DNA of 64,000 nucleotides from Rhodoblastus acidophilus (GTDB taxonomy: Bacteria > Pseudomonadota > Alphaproteobacteria > Rhizobiales > Beijerinckiaceae). Both the position numbers and the translations under genes were made by a program. The DNA lies in NCBI RefSeq assembly GCF_900187365.1, contig NZ_FYDG01000006.1, positions 124,001-188,000 on the forward strand, written 5' to 3'. The notes beneath the pieces are model-generated. The model saw nothing but the letters and a program-made list of their open reading frames with translations, did no database searches and was not told the DNA's origin. Below, piece after piece: positions 18,996 to 27,999 of this stretch (positions are counted from its first letter, which is position 1; each line of letters starts with the position of its first letter).

Positions 18996-19035
18996 GGCGC
19001 AAGAACCGCGCGTCCGGTCATGCCGGGCGCGCGTC

Positions 19036-19068
19036 CGGGCGGAGCGCCCGTCCTCGGCGGCGCCGAGG
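19036..19068. terminator. tandem hairpins between convergent genes
   Basis: Two adjacent hairpins, CGGGCG-GAG-CGCCCG (19036-19050) and CCTCGGC-GGC-GCCGAGG (19052-19068), separate the fliI operon from the convergent cheB gene. They lack a T tract but are placed to end transcription from one or both sides. Confidence 0.45.
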
Positions 19069-19079
19069 AGGGGCTGTTG

Positions 19080-20120
19080 TCACGCCAGCCCGAACACCGC
19101 CTTGATGCGCTTGCCGATCTCGCCCACGGGCAGGATTTCGTCGGCGCAGCCGCTCTCGGCCACGGCGCGCGGCATGCCCCAGACCGACGAGGTCGCCTGG
19201 TCCTGGGCCATCACATAGGCGCCGCCGTCCTTGAGTTTCGCGAAGCCTTTGGAGCCGTCATTGCCCATGCCGGTGAGCATGATGGCGAGCACGTTGGCGG
19301 AGCCGCTTCCGGCCGCGCTGTCGGCGAGAACGTCCACGCTCGGCTTGTAGAGGCTCTCGCCCTGCGCGGCGGCGATCTTGGCCTTGCCATTGACGACGCG
19401 GAACTGCATGCCGCCGGGGCCGACATAGGCGACGCCCGGCTGGAGCGTCATGTCGTCGCTCGCCTCGACCACCTTGATCGCGCAGACGTCGCTCAGCCAT
19501 TTGGCCATGGCCGCCGTGAATTGCGGCGGCATGTGCTGCGCGATCACGATCGGCGCCGGGAAATTCTTCGGCAGCGCCTCCAGCACCTGGCACAGCGCGC
19601 GCGGGCCGCCGGTGGAGGAGCCGATCACCACAAGATTCGGCTTGCTGACGCGCACCCGCATGGGCAGCGCGCGGCGCGGCGCCGTAACGGGCGGCGGCGC
19701 CACCTGGGGGCGCGAACGGGCGCGGGTGGCGCCCACCACGGCGTGCAGCTTTTCGTGCAATTGCTCGAAGCCGCCGGCTTTGGGAATGAAATCCATCGCG
19801 CCGAGCTGCAGCGCCTGGATGGTGGTCTTGGCGCCCGCTTCCGTCTGGGACGACACCATGATGACGGGAATCGACGACTTGGCGATGATCTGCTTGAGCG
19901 CGTCAATGCCGTTCATCTCCGGCATTTCGACGTCCATGGTGATGACGTCGGGCTTGTGCTGTTCCGCCTTGGCGATGGCCTCGCGGCCATTGGTGGCGGT
20001 GTCGATGACGCGGAAACGTGCGTCGCGCTGGATGTGGCGCGTGATCGCGTTGCGCATAAAGCTGGAATCGTCAACGACGAGAACGCGGATGGGCGCAGTG
20101 GCCGGCTGTTGTTTCAGCAT
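19080..20120 (-). CDS. cheB: chemotaxis response regulator protein-glutamate methylesterase CheB
   Basis: 346 residues from ATG 20120, with AGGAGCG about 11 bases upstream. CheB removes methyl groups from chemoreceptor glutamates in adaptation. The receiver domain (VLVVDDSS, phospho-acceptor Asp63 in ITMDVEMPEMNG) is followed by a linker and the methylesterase domain with catalytic Ser169 (IGSSTGGP), His196 (IAQHMPP) and Asp288 (MLTGMGNDG). It is transcribed divergently from the cheA operon. The reading frame extends upstream to 20210 but that segment is atypical. Confidence 0.96.
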   Translation of the reverse strand: MLKQQPATAPIRVLVVDDSSFMRNAITRHIQRDARFRVIDTATNGREAIAKAEQHKPDVITMDVEMPEMNGIDALKQIIAKSSIPVIMVSSQTEAGAKTTIQALQLGAMDFIPKAGGFEQLHEKLHAVVGATRARSRPQVAPPPVTAPRRALPMRVRVSKPNLVVIGSSTGGPRALCQVLEALPKNFPAPIVIAQHMPPQFTAAMAKWLSDVCAIKVVEASDDMTLQPGVAYVGPGGMQFRVVNGKAKIAAAQGESLYKPSVDVLADSAAGSGSANVLAIMLTGMGNDGSKGFAKLKDGGAYVMAQDQATSSVWGMPRAVAESGCADEILPVGEIGKRIKAVFGLA

Positions 20121-20417
20121 TTTGGCGGCTTCGCTCCTGTCAAATTCATGTCGCGCTCCCCGCGCGCCGGAGGGGTCGGCGCCGGCGCGCTGCGCCGACC
20201 CGTCCGGCATTGGGAGGGTCGATCCGCAAGCTCATATTGCCGCGACTTTATTAACAAATGCTTCAACGCAGAGTTGTAGCTTGACTGGGCGAGATCAAGA
20301 AAGATTGGCGTCATTACAACCAAAAGGATGTGACGGCGCACCATATGGTAACTGTTTTTTATCGTTTTGCGAGCAAATCATCAACGACGCAACCTAAACG
20401 GGTGTTTTGGGGTGACC
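20121..20417. promoter_or_regulatory. divergent intergenic region cheB / che operon
   Basis: 297 bases between cheB and the plus-strand chemotaxis operon. The region is clearly more AT-rich than the surroundings from about 20225 to 20400 (e.g. ACTTTATTAACAAATGC and ACTGTTTTTTATCG), consistent with divergent promoters. No confident sigma consensus or operator was identified. Confidence 0.45.
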
Positions 20418-20915
20418 ATGCTTCAAGCGAAGGAAGACGACTTTTCACCGCCTGCGGGCGGCGCCTCGGAGCCCGCACTCGGGATCGTCAATCCGACGAC
20501 CGGTCTCGCCAACGATTATCTTAACGTTTTCAACGAAGTTCTTCTTCTGCTGGAATTTCTTCCGACAATGCCGGAGATGACCGAGGAGGCGTTGGCCTGG
20601 CAACCGAGAACGTATTCCGAATATTTCCAACAGTCGACGCTGCCGGGCGCCAAATACGCACTGGCGGCCTATGAAGACGTCGACCCCGTGCTCCGCAAGA
20701 AGTTCGAATCCGTCCTGACGCGTCTGATCCAGATTGTCACGGACGCGCAGCGGACTCTCGCGGCGGAATCGAGCCGGCCGGATTATCCAGACTGCATTGT
20801 CGGATCGTGCGAGGCGACCGCCGAGCAGATGCGGATCGGGCTGGCCTATGTCAACCGGCTGATCAACGAAGGTGGGCCGTCATCCGCGGGCGCGTCCCGT
20901 TCCCGCAACAAATAG
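20418..20915 (+). CDS. conserved hypothetical, first gene of the che operon
   Basis: 165 residues from ATG 20418. No recognised domain. Mostly helical: DYLNVFNEVLLLLEFLPTMP, MTEEALAWQPRTYSEYFQQ, RKKFESVLTRLIQIVTDAQR and a C-terminal SCEATAEQMRIGLAYVNRLI. The gene ends 19 bases before cheA, so it is probably co-expressed with chemotaxis genes and may be a regulatory or scaffold partner; this is inference from position. Confidence 0.65.
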   Translation: MLQAKEDDFSPPAGGASEPALGIVNPTTGLANDYLNVFNEVLLLLEFLPTMPEMTEEALAWQPRTYSEYFQQSTLPGAKYALAAYEDVDPVLRKKFESVLTRLIQIVTDAQRTLAAESSRPDYPDCIVGSCEATAEQMRIGLAYVNRLINEGGPSSAGASRSRNK

Positions 20916-20934
20916 AGCTGATGGAAGTCGCGCC

Positions 20935-23730
20935 ATGGATGAAATGTTGATGGAATTTCTCGCCGAGTCGGCGGAGCAGATTGAAGCGGCTTCGGCGCAG
21001 ATCGTCGAGTTCGAACGCAACCCCGAAGATGCGGCCCTGATCTCCAGCATTTTCCGTCTCGTTCATACGATCAAGGGCACCTGCGGCTTCCTGGGCCTGG
21101 AGCGTCTGCAGCGCCTGACCCATCATGCCGAAAGCCTGATCGGCTGTCTGCGCGAGGGGGCGACGGCGACTCCGGATGTGGTGTCCGCCATTCTGACCGC
21201 GGTCGATCAGGTCAAGGTGCTGCTGGGCGATCTTGAGGAGGCCGGCCACGAGCCCGAAGGCGACGACATCGAGCTGATCGCGCTGCTGGAGCGCCAGGTG
21301 GCGGTCTGCCAGGGTGCGGAAAGCGCCCCGGCCGAGGCCGCCGTCGAGAGCGCCCCCGAGGTCGTCGCGGCGGCGGAAGAGCCGGCCGTCGAAGCGCACG
21401 AGCCCGAGCCGGTCGTGGCCGAAGCGGCCGACGAACCGGCCGCGTCCGCGGAGACCACGCTCGAAGAGAAATTGTCCAATCCGCAAACGCAGGAATCCCT
21501 CGACGCGCTGGTCGCGTCGCTGCGCGCCGCCAAACTGGACGTGCGGCGCGAGGCCGCCAAGTCGACGCAAGGCAAGCCGAGCGAGCCGGCCGCGTCCGCC
21601 GCTCCCGCCGCCGCCAAGCCGGCGGCTCCGGCCGACGCCCATCCGCCGGCGCACAAGGCGGAATCCGGCGAAGGGCGCGCGAAGGGCGCGGATACGATCC
21701 GCATCAATCTCAACACCCTCGAGCGGATCATGAATCTCGTCTCCGAGCTGGTGCTGACCCGCAATCAGCTGATCGAGCTGACGCGGCACAAGGAAGACGA
21801 GACGCTCAAATCGCCGTTGCAGCGTCTGTCCACCATGACGACCGACCTGCAGGACGCGGTGATGCGCGCCCGCATGCAGCCGGTGGAGCGCGTGTTCTCC
21901 AACCTGCCGCGCATGATCCGCGACCTCGCGCATGATCTCGGCAAGAAGATCAATCTGGTCACCGAGGGCGCCGACACCGAGCTCGACCGCCAGCTGATCG
22001 ACCTGATCCGCGATCCGCTCACCCATCTCGTGCGCAATTGCGCCGATCACGGCATTGAAATGCCCGAGGATCGCGTGCGCGTCGGCAAGCCCGCCGCCGG
22101 CACGGTGCGCGTGTCCGCCGCCCACGAGGCCGGCCAGATCACCATCGAGATCGCCGACGACGGCCGCGGCCTCGACATTACGAAAATCAAGGGCAAGGCG
22201 ATCCAGTCGGGGCTGGCGACTCCGCAGCAGCTGGAGCGGATGAACGACGAGGAGATCTATCGGTTCATCTTCGCGGCGGGCTTCTCCACCGCGGAGAAGG
22301 TCACCAACGTCTCCGGCCGCGGCGTCGGCATGGACGTCGTGCGCGAGAACATCCAGACGATCGGCGGCTCGGTCGCGCTGTCCTCCACGCCGGGCAAGGG
22401 CGCCAAATTCTCGCTGAAGATTCCGCTGACGCTCGCCATCGCGCCGGCCCTGATCGTTGAGGCCAGCGGCCAGCGGTTCGCGTTGCCGCAGCATTCGGTG
22501 GTCGAGGCGGTCGGCCTCAACGGCGGCGAACACAAGATCGAGCTGGTGCAGGGCTCCAAGATTCTGCAGTTGCGCGAAGCGGTGCTGCCGATCGGCAGCC
22601 TGGCCGAACTGTTGCACCTCGCCCCGCCGGCCAACCGCGTGGAAGAGGCCGAGCAGCTCGCCGTCATCATGCGGGTCGGCGCGCACGCCTTCGGCATCAC
22701 CGTGGACGCGGTGGTGGACGTGCAGGAAATCGTCGTCAAGCCGATGGGCGGTTCGCTGTCGCATCTGTCGTCCTTCTCGGGCCATACCATTCTCGGCGAC
22801 GGGTCGGTGGTGCTGATCCTCGATCCCAATGGCGTGTGTCAGTCTCTGGGCCTGGAACAGTCGCGGGAAGGCGCGGCCTCCAATGTCGAAGGCGGCGCGC
22901 TGCGCGGCGGCGACCGGACGCGGCTGGTTTATTTCCGCGCCGGTTCGGGGGTGGACAAGGTTCTGCCGCTCTCCAACATCGCGCGCATCGAGACGGTGCA
23001 TTCCGACAAGATCGAAATGTCGAACGGCATGATGCTGATGCAGCACCAGGGGCGGCTCATGCCCATCGTCGCCGCCGCGCCTGAGGTCATGGTCAAGGAA
23101 GGCGACAACACCGTCTTCGTCATCAGCCCGGACGGCGAGTCCTTCGGCCTGCTCATCGACGCCATCGTCGACATCATCGAGGAGAAGCTCGACGTCGAGA
23201 TCGCCGGCGACCAGCCCGGCATTGTCGGCGCCGCCGAAATCAACGGCAAGGTGGTCGAACTGCTCGATATCGGACATTTCGTCGATATCGTGCGGCCGCA
23301 GGAGGAGCGCCCCAAAGATCGCAAGAGCCGCCTGCTGCTGGTGGACGACGCCGCCTTCTTCCGCGACATGCTCGCCGCGACGCTCCAGGCCCATGGCTTC
23401 GAGGTGGTCAAGTGCGGCTCCGGCGGACAGGCCCTGTCGACGATCGCCCAGGGCGGCGCGTTCGACGCCGCGCTGATCGACGTCGAACTGCCTGACCTCG
23501 TTGGCTTCGAACTTGCCGAGAAACTTCGCGAGGGCGGCGCGCAATTCCCGATGATCGCCATCGCGCCCTACGCCACCCGGGAGATCTTGCGGGGTGCGAC
23601 GGCGGCCGGAATGGCGGGCGCGGTCGGCAAATTCCAGCGCACCCAGATGCTCGACCTTATCCGCGCCTGCGTCGAGCAGCCGGGCGACGGAAATCAGGAT
23701 GACGCCTTTTTCGCCGGAGCGGCCGCATGA
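20935..23730 (+). CDS. cheA: hybrid chemotaxis histidine kinase CheA with C-terminal receiver
   Basis: 931 residues from ATG 20935 (MDEMLMEFLAESAEQIEAAS). Order: Hpt domain with phospho-His44 (RLVHTIKGTCGF); a long Ala/Glu/Pro-rich linker (~130-250); dimerisation (LNTLERIMNLVSELVLTRNQ); HATPase (LVRNCADHGIE, GRGVGMDVVRENI); a CheW-like domain (QRFALPQHSVVEAV); a second CheW-like segment (~660-780); and a receiver from ~798 with the acceptor Asp in ALIDVELPD and Lys in AVGKFQ. The receiver position normally Thr/Ser is Ala (IAIAPYA). CheA phosphorylates CheY and CheB in response to receptors; the receiver may serve as a phosphate sink. Confidence 0.96.
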   Translation: MDEMLMEFLAESAEQIEAASAQIVEFERNPEDAALISSIFRLVHTIKGTCGFLGLERLQRLTHHAESLIGCLREGATATPDVVSAILTAVDQVKVLLGDLEEAGHEPEGDDIELIALLERQVAVCQGAESAPAEAAVESAPEVVAAAEEPAVEAHEPEPVVAEAADEPAASAETTLEEKLSNPQTQESLDALVASLRAAKLDVRREAAKSTQGKPSEPAASAAPAAAKPAAPADAHPPAHKAESGEGRAKGADTIRINLNTLERIMNLVSELVLTRNQLIELTRHKEDETLKSPLQRLSTMTTDLQDAVMRARMQPVERVFSNLPRMIRDLAHDLGKKINLVTEGADTELDRQLIDLIRDPLTHLVRNCADHGIEMPEDRVRVGKPAAGTVRVSAAHEAGQITIEIADDGRGLDITKIKGKAIQSGLATPQQLERMNDEEIYRFIFAAGFSTAEKVTNVSGRGVGMDVVRENIQTIGGSVALSSTPGKGAKFSLKIPLTLAIAPALIVEASGQRFALPQHSVVEAVGLNGGEHKIELVQGSKILQLREAVLPIGSLAELLHLAPPANRVEEAEQLAVIMRVGAHAFGITVDAVVDVQEIVVKPMGGSLSHLSSFSGHTILGDGSVVLILDPNGVCQSLGLEQSREGAASNVEGGALRGGDRTRLVYFRAGSGVDKVLPLSNIARIETVHSDKIEMSNGMMLMQHQGRLMPIVAAAPEVMVKEGDNTVFVISPDGESFGLLIDAIVDIIEEKLDVEIAGDQPGIVGAAEINGKVVELLDIGHFVDIVRPQEERPKDRKSRLLLVDDAAFFRDMLAATLQAHGFEVVKCGSGGQALSTIAQGGAFDAALIDVELPDLVGFELAEKLREGGAQFPMIAIAPYATREILRGATAAGMAGAVGKFQRTQMLDLIRACVEQPGDGNQDDAFFAGAAA

Positions 23731-24215
23731 GCTACGAACCTTCGAAAGTGATCCGCGAAACCATTCAGACAGCAGGCAACGCGCTGGATGGCTACTTCTC
23801 GATCAAAGTCGCCGGCGACACATTCGGGCTGCCGGTCACCCAGGTCCAGACCATCTTCCGCATCGGCTCCGTGACTCCCGCGCCGGGAGGGCCGTCCGAC
23901 ATTGTCGGGCTGGTCAATCTGCGCGGCAAGATTGTCACGGCGGTGAGCCTGCGGCGACGCCTGGGGCTGGAGCCGGAGGCGGGCGGGCCGGGCAGCCTCG
24001 CCATCGGCATCGAACATCACAAGGAAGCTTTCGCGCTCCTTGTGGACGAGGTCGGCGACGTGTTGACGCTGACTGCGGACAACGCCATCGCGCCGCCGCC
24101 GCACATTGGCAGGCGTCGGGCGAAATTCGCCTCGGGCTACAATCGCGTCGGTGGGCAGATCCTGCCTCTGCTCAATGTCGATGCGGTGTTCGATTTCTCC
24201 GAGGAGAAAAGCTGA
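23727..24215 (+). CDS. cheW: chemotaxis coupling protein CheW
   Basis: 162 residues. CheW bridges receptors and CheA. It has the CheW beta-barrel pattern: YFSIKVAGDTFGLPVTQVQT, GLVNLRGKIVTAVSLRRRLG, and ALLVDEVGDVLTLTADNA. ATG overlaps the cheA stop by four bases (ATGA), so the two are translationally coupled. Confidence 0.95.
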   Translation: MSYEPSKVIRETIQTAGNALDGYFSIKVAGDTFGLPVTQVQTIFRIGSVTPAPGGPSDIVGLVNLRGKIVTAVSLRRRLGLEPEAGGPGSLAIGIEHHKEAFALLVDEVGDVLTLTADNAIAPPPHIGRRRAKFASGYNRVGGQILPLLNVDAVFDFSEEKS

Positions 24216-24259
24216 AGGAAGACTGGTCCCGGTATCAAGAAGCGCAATGGAGCTAAAAT

Positions 24260-24625
24260 ATGAAGAATGTTCTGGTGGTTGACGACTCGCCCATGATCCG
24301 GCGCATCGCCAAGAAGATCCTGGAAGAGTTGAACTTCAAGACCTGCGAGGCCGAGGATGGCCAGAAGGCGCTGGCCGCGGTCAATGAAGCCATGCCGGAC
24401 GCCATCCTGCTCGATTGGAACATGCCGGTGATGGATGGGCTGGAGTTTCTCATCAGCCTGCGTCAATTGCCCAATGGCGGATCGCCCAAGGTGTTGTTCT
24501 GCACGACGGAAAGCGACGTGAAGCACATCACCCGCGCCATGCAGGCCGGCGCCGACGAATATATCATGAAGCCGTTCAACAAGCAGATCGTGAAATCGAA
24601 ATTCGAGGAAGTCGGTCTGTGCTGA
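24260..24625 (+). CDS. cheY: chemotaxis response regulator CheY
   Basis: 121 residues, a single receiver domain. Phospho-acceptor Asp52 (ILLDWNMPVMDG), acidic pair Asp8/Asp9, Thr82/Thr83 (LFCTTESD) and Lys104 (YIMKPFNK) are all present. CheY~P binds FliM to change rotation. 44 bases after cheW. Confidence 0.95.
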   Translation: MKNVLVVDDSPMIRRIAKKILEELNFKTCEAEDGQKALAAVNEAMPDAILLDWNMPVMDGLEFLISLRQLPNGGSPKVLFCTTESDVKHITRAMQAGADEYIMKPFNKQIVKSKFEEVGLC

Positions 24626-24709
24626 CGGAGAGTGGGGCGCGAACCCGTCGCCCGCCTTGGTGGTGATGGGTTCGCATGAGTTTGTGTGTCTCGAGTTTCG
24701 GTGTCCGTC

Positions 24710-25576
24710 ATGTCCAACGCCTTTGTAGGCTTGCAAGCCTTCTTGCTGAAATCCTCCGGCCTGTCGCTCGACAAGGAGAAGAAATATCTTGTCGAGGCGC
24801 GGTTGACGCCTGTCATCGAGCAGGCGGGCCTGAGCGATCTGGGCGAACTCGTCACCATGATCGAGACCGACAAGGCGCTCGCCAAGAAGGTGATCGAGGC
24901 CATGACGGTCAACGAGACCTTCTTCTTCCGCGACCGTCAGCCGTTCGACGGGTTTCGAAACTTCATTCTGCCCGAATTGATCAAGCAGCGCATGCGTCAG
25001 CGCAAGATCCGCGTCTGGTCGGCCGCTTGTTCGACCGGCCAGGAGCCCTATTCGCTGGCCATGATCCTCGACGAGGAGGCGCGGGCGATGGCGGGATGGA
25101 CGGTGGACATTGTCGCCACCGACATCGCCGAAACGGTCCTCAAGAAGGCCAGGGACGGCATCTATACCCATTTCGAGGCGCAGCGCGGATTGCCCGCGCA
25201 GCATCTCGTGCGCCATTTCGTCAAGAGAAAGGACAATTGGGTCATCAACCAGAACATCCGGTCGCGCGTCGATTTTCGCCAGCAGAATCTGATGGCGGAT
25301 TTTTCCCAGCTCGGCGTGTTCGACGTGATCTTCTGCCGCAACGTGCTGATCTATTTCGCGCCCGATCAGAAGCGCGATGTGCTCAACCGCATGGCGCAAC
25401 GTCTCGCGCCCGACGGCTATCTCGTGCTGGGCGCGGCTGAGAGCGTGATCGGCTATTCCTCTGAATTCAAGCCGCATTCGGACAATCGCGTGGTTCTCAC
25501 CCGCCGGTCCGCGCCCGCACAGGCCGAGCCTCTGCGCGCCGGAGCCAGCCTGGAGCAAGCCCGCTCGGCAAAATAG
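24710..25576 (+). CDS. cheR: chemoreceptor glutamate methyltransferase CheR
   Basis: 288 residues from ATG 24710 (MSNAFVGLQAFLLKSSGLSL); an in-frame GTG at 24686 is an alternative. CheR uses S-adenosylmethionine to methylate receptor glutamates. Signatures: VNETFFFRDRQPFD, VWSAACSTGQEPYSLAMILD and FDVIFCRNVLIYFAPDQK. It closes the core chemotaxis operon; no cheD is seen. Confidence 0.96.
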   Translation: MSNAFVGLQAFLLKSSGLSLDKEKKYLVEARLTPVIEQAGLSDLGELVTMIETDKALAKKVIEAMTVNETFFFRDRQPFDGFRNFILPELIKQRMRQRKIRVWSAACSTGQEPYSLAMILDEEARAMAGWTVDIVATDIAETVLKKARDGIYTHFEAQRGLPAQHLVRHFVKRKDNWVINQNIRSRVDFRQQNLMADFSQLGVFDVIFCRNVLIYFAPDQKRDVLNRMAQRLAPDGYLVLGAAESVIGYSSEFKPHSDNRVVLTRRSAPAQAEPLRAGASLEQARSAK

Positions 25577-25622
25577 GGGTGGGCGCCGCGCCGGTCGGAG
25601 GCCCGGTTTCTGGAGCCTCGAT

Positions 25623-26819
25623 ATGCCGCAAATGCTTTCCGCCGTTCCTCGCGAAGTCTTCCTGACCGAACCTCCGCTGATTGGTTTGGCCACGTTGACC
25701 CGTCGCGCCATGCGCGGCGAATCGCTGGCGCCCTACGCGCAAGCCTTGCAGGCGCGCCTTGCGGCCAATCCTGACGACGCCAATGCGTTGATGGATTTGT
25801 CGACGGTCGAGCAATTGCGCGGCTCGCGCGCCGCCCGCCTGCGCTTGCAGCGGGAGGCCCTCGAACGGCGCAACCTGTTTGCGCAGAACGAACCGATTCC
25901 CGGCGCCCCGCGCCTCCTGGTCCTGCTTGCGCCCGGCGACTTCATGGCCAACACGCCTGTGGAGTTCCTGCTGGAAGCCGCGCAGATCAACGTCGATTTT
26001 CTTTATATCCGCGATGAGGCCGATCTCGTCGATCCGCCCCCGCACGACATGGCTTTTGTCGCCGTCGCGGAATCGCGCGCCAATCAAAAAATCCTCGCGC
26101 TGATCGACGAGGCGGCGGCGGGCTGGCCGCGCCCCATGCTCAACAATCCCGCGGCGATCGCGCGCCTGACCCGCGACGGCGCCTGTCGCCTGCTGCGCGA
26201 AGTCGATGGCCTGCTCTATCCGGACAACCGGCGGCTCGACCGCGAGCGGCTCGCGGCGTTTTCCGGCGCGTTTCCGATCATCGTCCGTCCCGTCGATTCC
26301 CATGCGGGCGAAGAGCTGGAGAAGATTTCGGACGCGCTCGAACTCAAGGCCTATCTGCGCGCCCATGCGGCCGACGAATATTATGTCTCGCCCTTCGTCG
26401 ATTATGCCGGCCCCGATGGAAAATACCGCAAGATCCGGCTGGCCTTCATCGGCGACGACGTCTATCCGATTCACTTCGCGGTGTCGTCGCGCTGGATGGT
26501 GCATTACCTCAACGCCGACATGCTGCACAATTCCGAACATCGCGCCGAGGAAGCGAGCTTCATGCAGGAGTTCGCGGCGTTCGCGCAGCGTCATGCTGGA
26601 GCGCTCGATGGCGCGAAGCGGCGTCTCGGCCTCGACTATCTTCAGATCGATTGCGCGGAAGCCGAGGACGGACGCCTGCTGATCTTCGAGATCGGCACCG
26701 CGATGATCGCGCATGACCTCGATTGCCCGATCACCTTTCCTTACAAGTCGGCGCACATGCATCGGCTGTTCGACGCGTTCGGGCGGTTGGTCGGCGTTCC
26801 GGCGGCCGGGCCAGCCTGA
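25623..26819 (+). CDS. ATP-grasp-like protein with TPR-like N-terminus, function unknown
   Basis: 398 residues. The N-terminus (~30-80; LAPYAQALQARLAANPDDAN) looks like a TPR unit. The C-terminal half looks like an ATP-grasp ligase: FPIIVRPVDSHAGEELEKIS, DEYYVSPFVDYAGPDGKYRK and LGLDYLQIDCAEAEDGRLLIF, where the last acidic residues would bind Mg. ATP-grasp enzymes join a carboxylate to an amine or similar nucleophile; the substrate here is unknown. It sits between cheR and flgB, 46 bases after cheR, so it may belong to the chemotaxis transcript. No flagellar role for such a protein is known to me. Confidence 0.7.
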   Translation: MPQMLSAVPREVFLTEPPLIGLATLTRRAMRGESLAPYAQALQARLAANPDDANALMDLSTVEQLRGSRAARLRLQREALERRNLFAQNEPIPGAPRLLVLLAPGDFMANTPVEFLLEAAQINVDFLYIRDEADLVDPPPHDMAFVAVAESRANQKILALIDEAAAGWPRPMLNNPAAIARLTRDGACRLLREVDGLLYPDNRRLDRERLAAFSGAFPIIVRPVDSHAGEELEKISDALELKAYLRAHAADEYYVSPFVDYAGPDGKYRKIRLAFIGDDVYPIHFAVSSRWMVHYLNADMLHNSEHRAEEASFMQEFAAFAQRHAGALDGAKRRLGLDYLQIDCAEAEDGRLLIFEIGTAMIAHDLDCPITFPYKSAHMHRLFDAFGRLVGVPAAGPA

Positions 26820-26862
26820 GGCAAGATTGCCCGCCTAATCTTCCATTAAGCATACCAAACTC

Positions 26863-26877
26863 AGGAGTAACCCCTTG
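26863..26877 (+). promoter_or_regulatory. strong ribosome binding site with TTG start of flgB
   Basis: AGGAG at 26863-26867 is seven bases before TTG at 26875. The resulting N-terminus [20 protein letters not shown] fits FlgB, and no ATG is available at that position, so the TTG is the likely start codon. Confidence 0.7.
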
Positions 26878-27255
26878 GAGACCCTGGCGGTGTTTTCGCT
26901 GGCCTCGCAACGGGCGAGCTGGCTTTCCGCGCGAGAGACGACCATTGCGTCGAATGTCGCCAACGCCAATACGCCCGGCTACCGCGCCCAGGACGTGACG
27001 CCTTTCGCGTCGGTGCTGCAGCGGCTGCAGCTGCCGATGGAGACGACGGCGCCCGGCCATATCAAGCCGGAGTCGCTCGCGGGCGCGAAATTGCGCGTCA
27101 AGCCGAGCGACAGCTGGGACGTGGTCTATTCGGGCAATTCCGTCAATCTTGAGCAGGAGATGCTCAAGGCCGGCGAGGTCGGCAGCGCGCATGCGCTGGA
27201 TGTCGGCGTGGTGCGCTCGTTCCATCAAATGCTGATGAATGCGGTGAAGGGCTGA
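26875..27255 (+). CDS. flgB: flagellar basal-body rod protein FlgB
   Basis: 126 residues from a TTG start. FlgB is the most proximal rod subunit. Motif: [20 protein letters not shown], the rod-protein N-terminal signature; the C-terminal helix ([20 protein letters not shown]) completes the axial coiled coil. It leads an eleven-gene operon-like run through fliP. Confidence 0.93.
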   Translation: METLAVFSLASQRASWLSARETTIASNVANANTPGYRAQDVTPFASVLQRLQLPMETTAPGHIKPESLAGAKLRVKPSDSWDVVYSGNSVNLEQEMLKAGEVGSAHALDVGVVRSFHQMLMNAVKG

Positions 27256-27257
27256 AC

Positions 27258-27677
27258 ATGGCGATCGATCCTCTTGTCTCCTCGCTGCGCATCGCCGGCT
27301 CCGGCATGCAGAGCCAATCGACCCGCCTGCGCGTGGTCGCGGAAAACATCGCCAATGCGCAATCGACCGGCGCCACCGCGGGCGCCGATCCCTATGCGCG
27401 CAAGACCATTACCTTCGAAAGCGAACTCGACCGCGCCAGCGGCGAAAATCTCGTGCAGGTCAAGGCCATCGGCGTGGACACCACGCCGTTCCGGCTCGAA
27501 CACATGCCGGGAAATCCGGCCGCCGACGCCAATGGCGACGTCAAGATGCCCAATATCGACATGCTGTTTGAAATGGCTGACATGCGCGAGGCCAACCGGT
27601 CCTACGAAGCCAATCTGCAAGTCGTGAAGCAATCGCGCCAGATGCTGAACGAAACCATTGAACTGATGAGGACCTGA
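27258..27677 (+). CDS. flgC: flagellar basal-body rod protein FlgC
   Basis: 139 residues, two bases after flgB. Signature [20 protein letters not shown] near the N-terminus, [15 protein letters not shown], and C-terminal [20 protein letters not shown]. FlgC forms part of the proximal rod. Confidence 0.96.
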   Translation: MAIDPLVSSLRIAGSGMQSQSTRLRVVAENIANAQSTGATAGADPYARKTITFESELDRASGENLVQVKAIGVDTTPFRLEHMPGNPAADANGDVKMPNIDMLFEMADMREANRSYEANLQVVKQSRQMLNETIELMRT

Positions 27678-27678
27678 T

Positions 27679-27984
27679 ATGATCGGAGCCATTCTTCCCA
27701 TCGCTCTCGACGTCGTGCGCGGCTTGGCTTCGCCGGCCTCGACGCCGGCGACGCGCGCCACCGCCGGCGCGAGCTTCAACGAGGCGCTCGCCGCAGCCGC
27801 CAGCGATGCGGTCAAGACGCTAAAAGGCTCCGAGGCGACCTCCATGGCCGGCTTGGAAGGCAAGGTCAGCGTGCAGCAGGTGACGGAGAACGTGATGAAC
27901 GCCGAACGCACGCTGCAGACCAGTCTCGCCATTCGCGACAAGGCGGTCGCCGCCTATCAGCAGATCAGTCAGATGCAGATTTGA
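27679..27984 (+). CDS. fliE: flagellar hook-basal body protein FliE
   Basis: 101 residues, one base after flgC. FliE couples the MS ring to the rod. Family pattern: SFNEALAAAASDAVKTLKGS, then VQQVTENVMNAERTLQTSLA and AIRDKAVAAYQQISQMQI. Confidence 0.95.
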   Translation: MIGAILPIALDVVRGLASPASTPATRATAGASFNEALAAAASDAVKTLKGSEATSMAGLEGKVSVQQVTENVMNAERTLQTSLAIRDKAVAAYQQISQMQI

Positions 27985-27999
27985 AGTTAAGAGGTTCGT

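Noticed and set aside
20863-23544. 893-residue open frame on the minus strand opposite cheA
   Set aside because: It lies wholly within cheA, has Arg/His/Gln-rich low-complexity translation with no motifs, and is a frame shadow of high-GC coding DNA.
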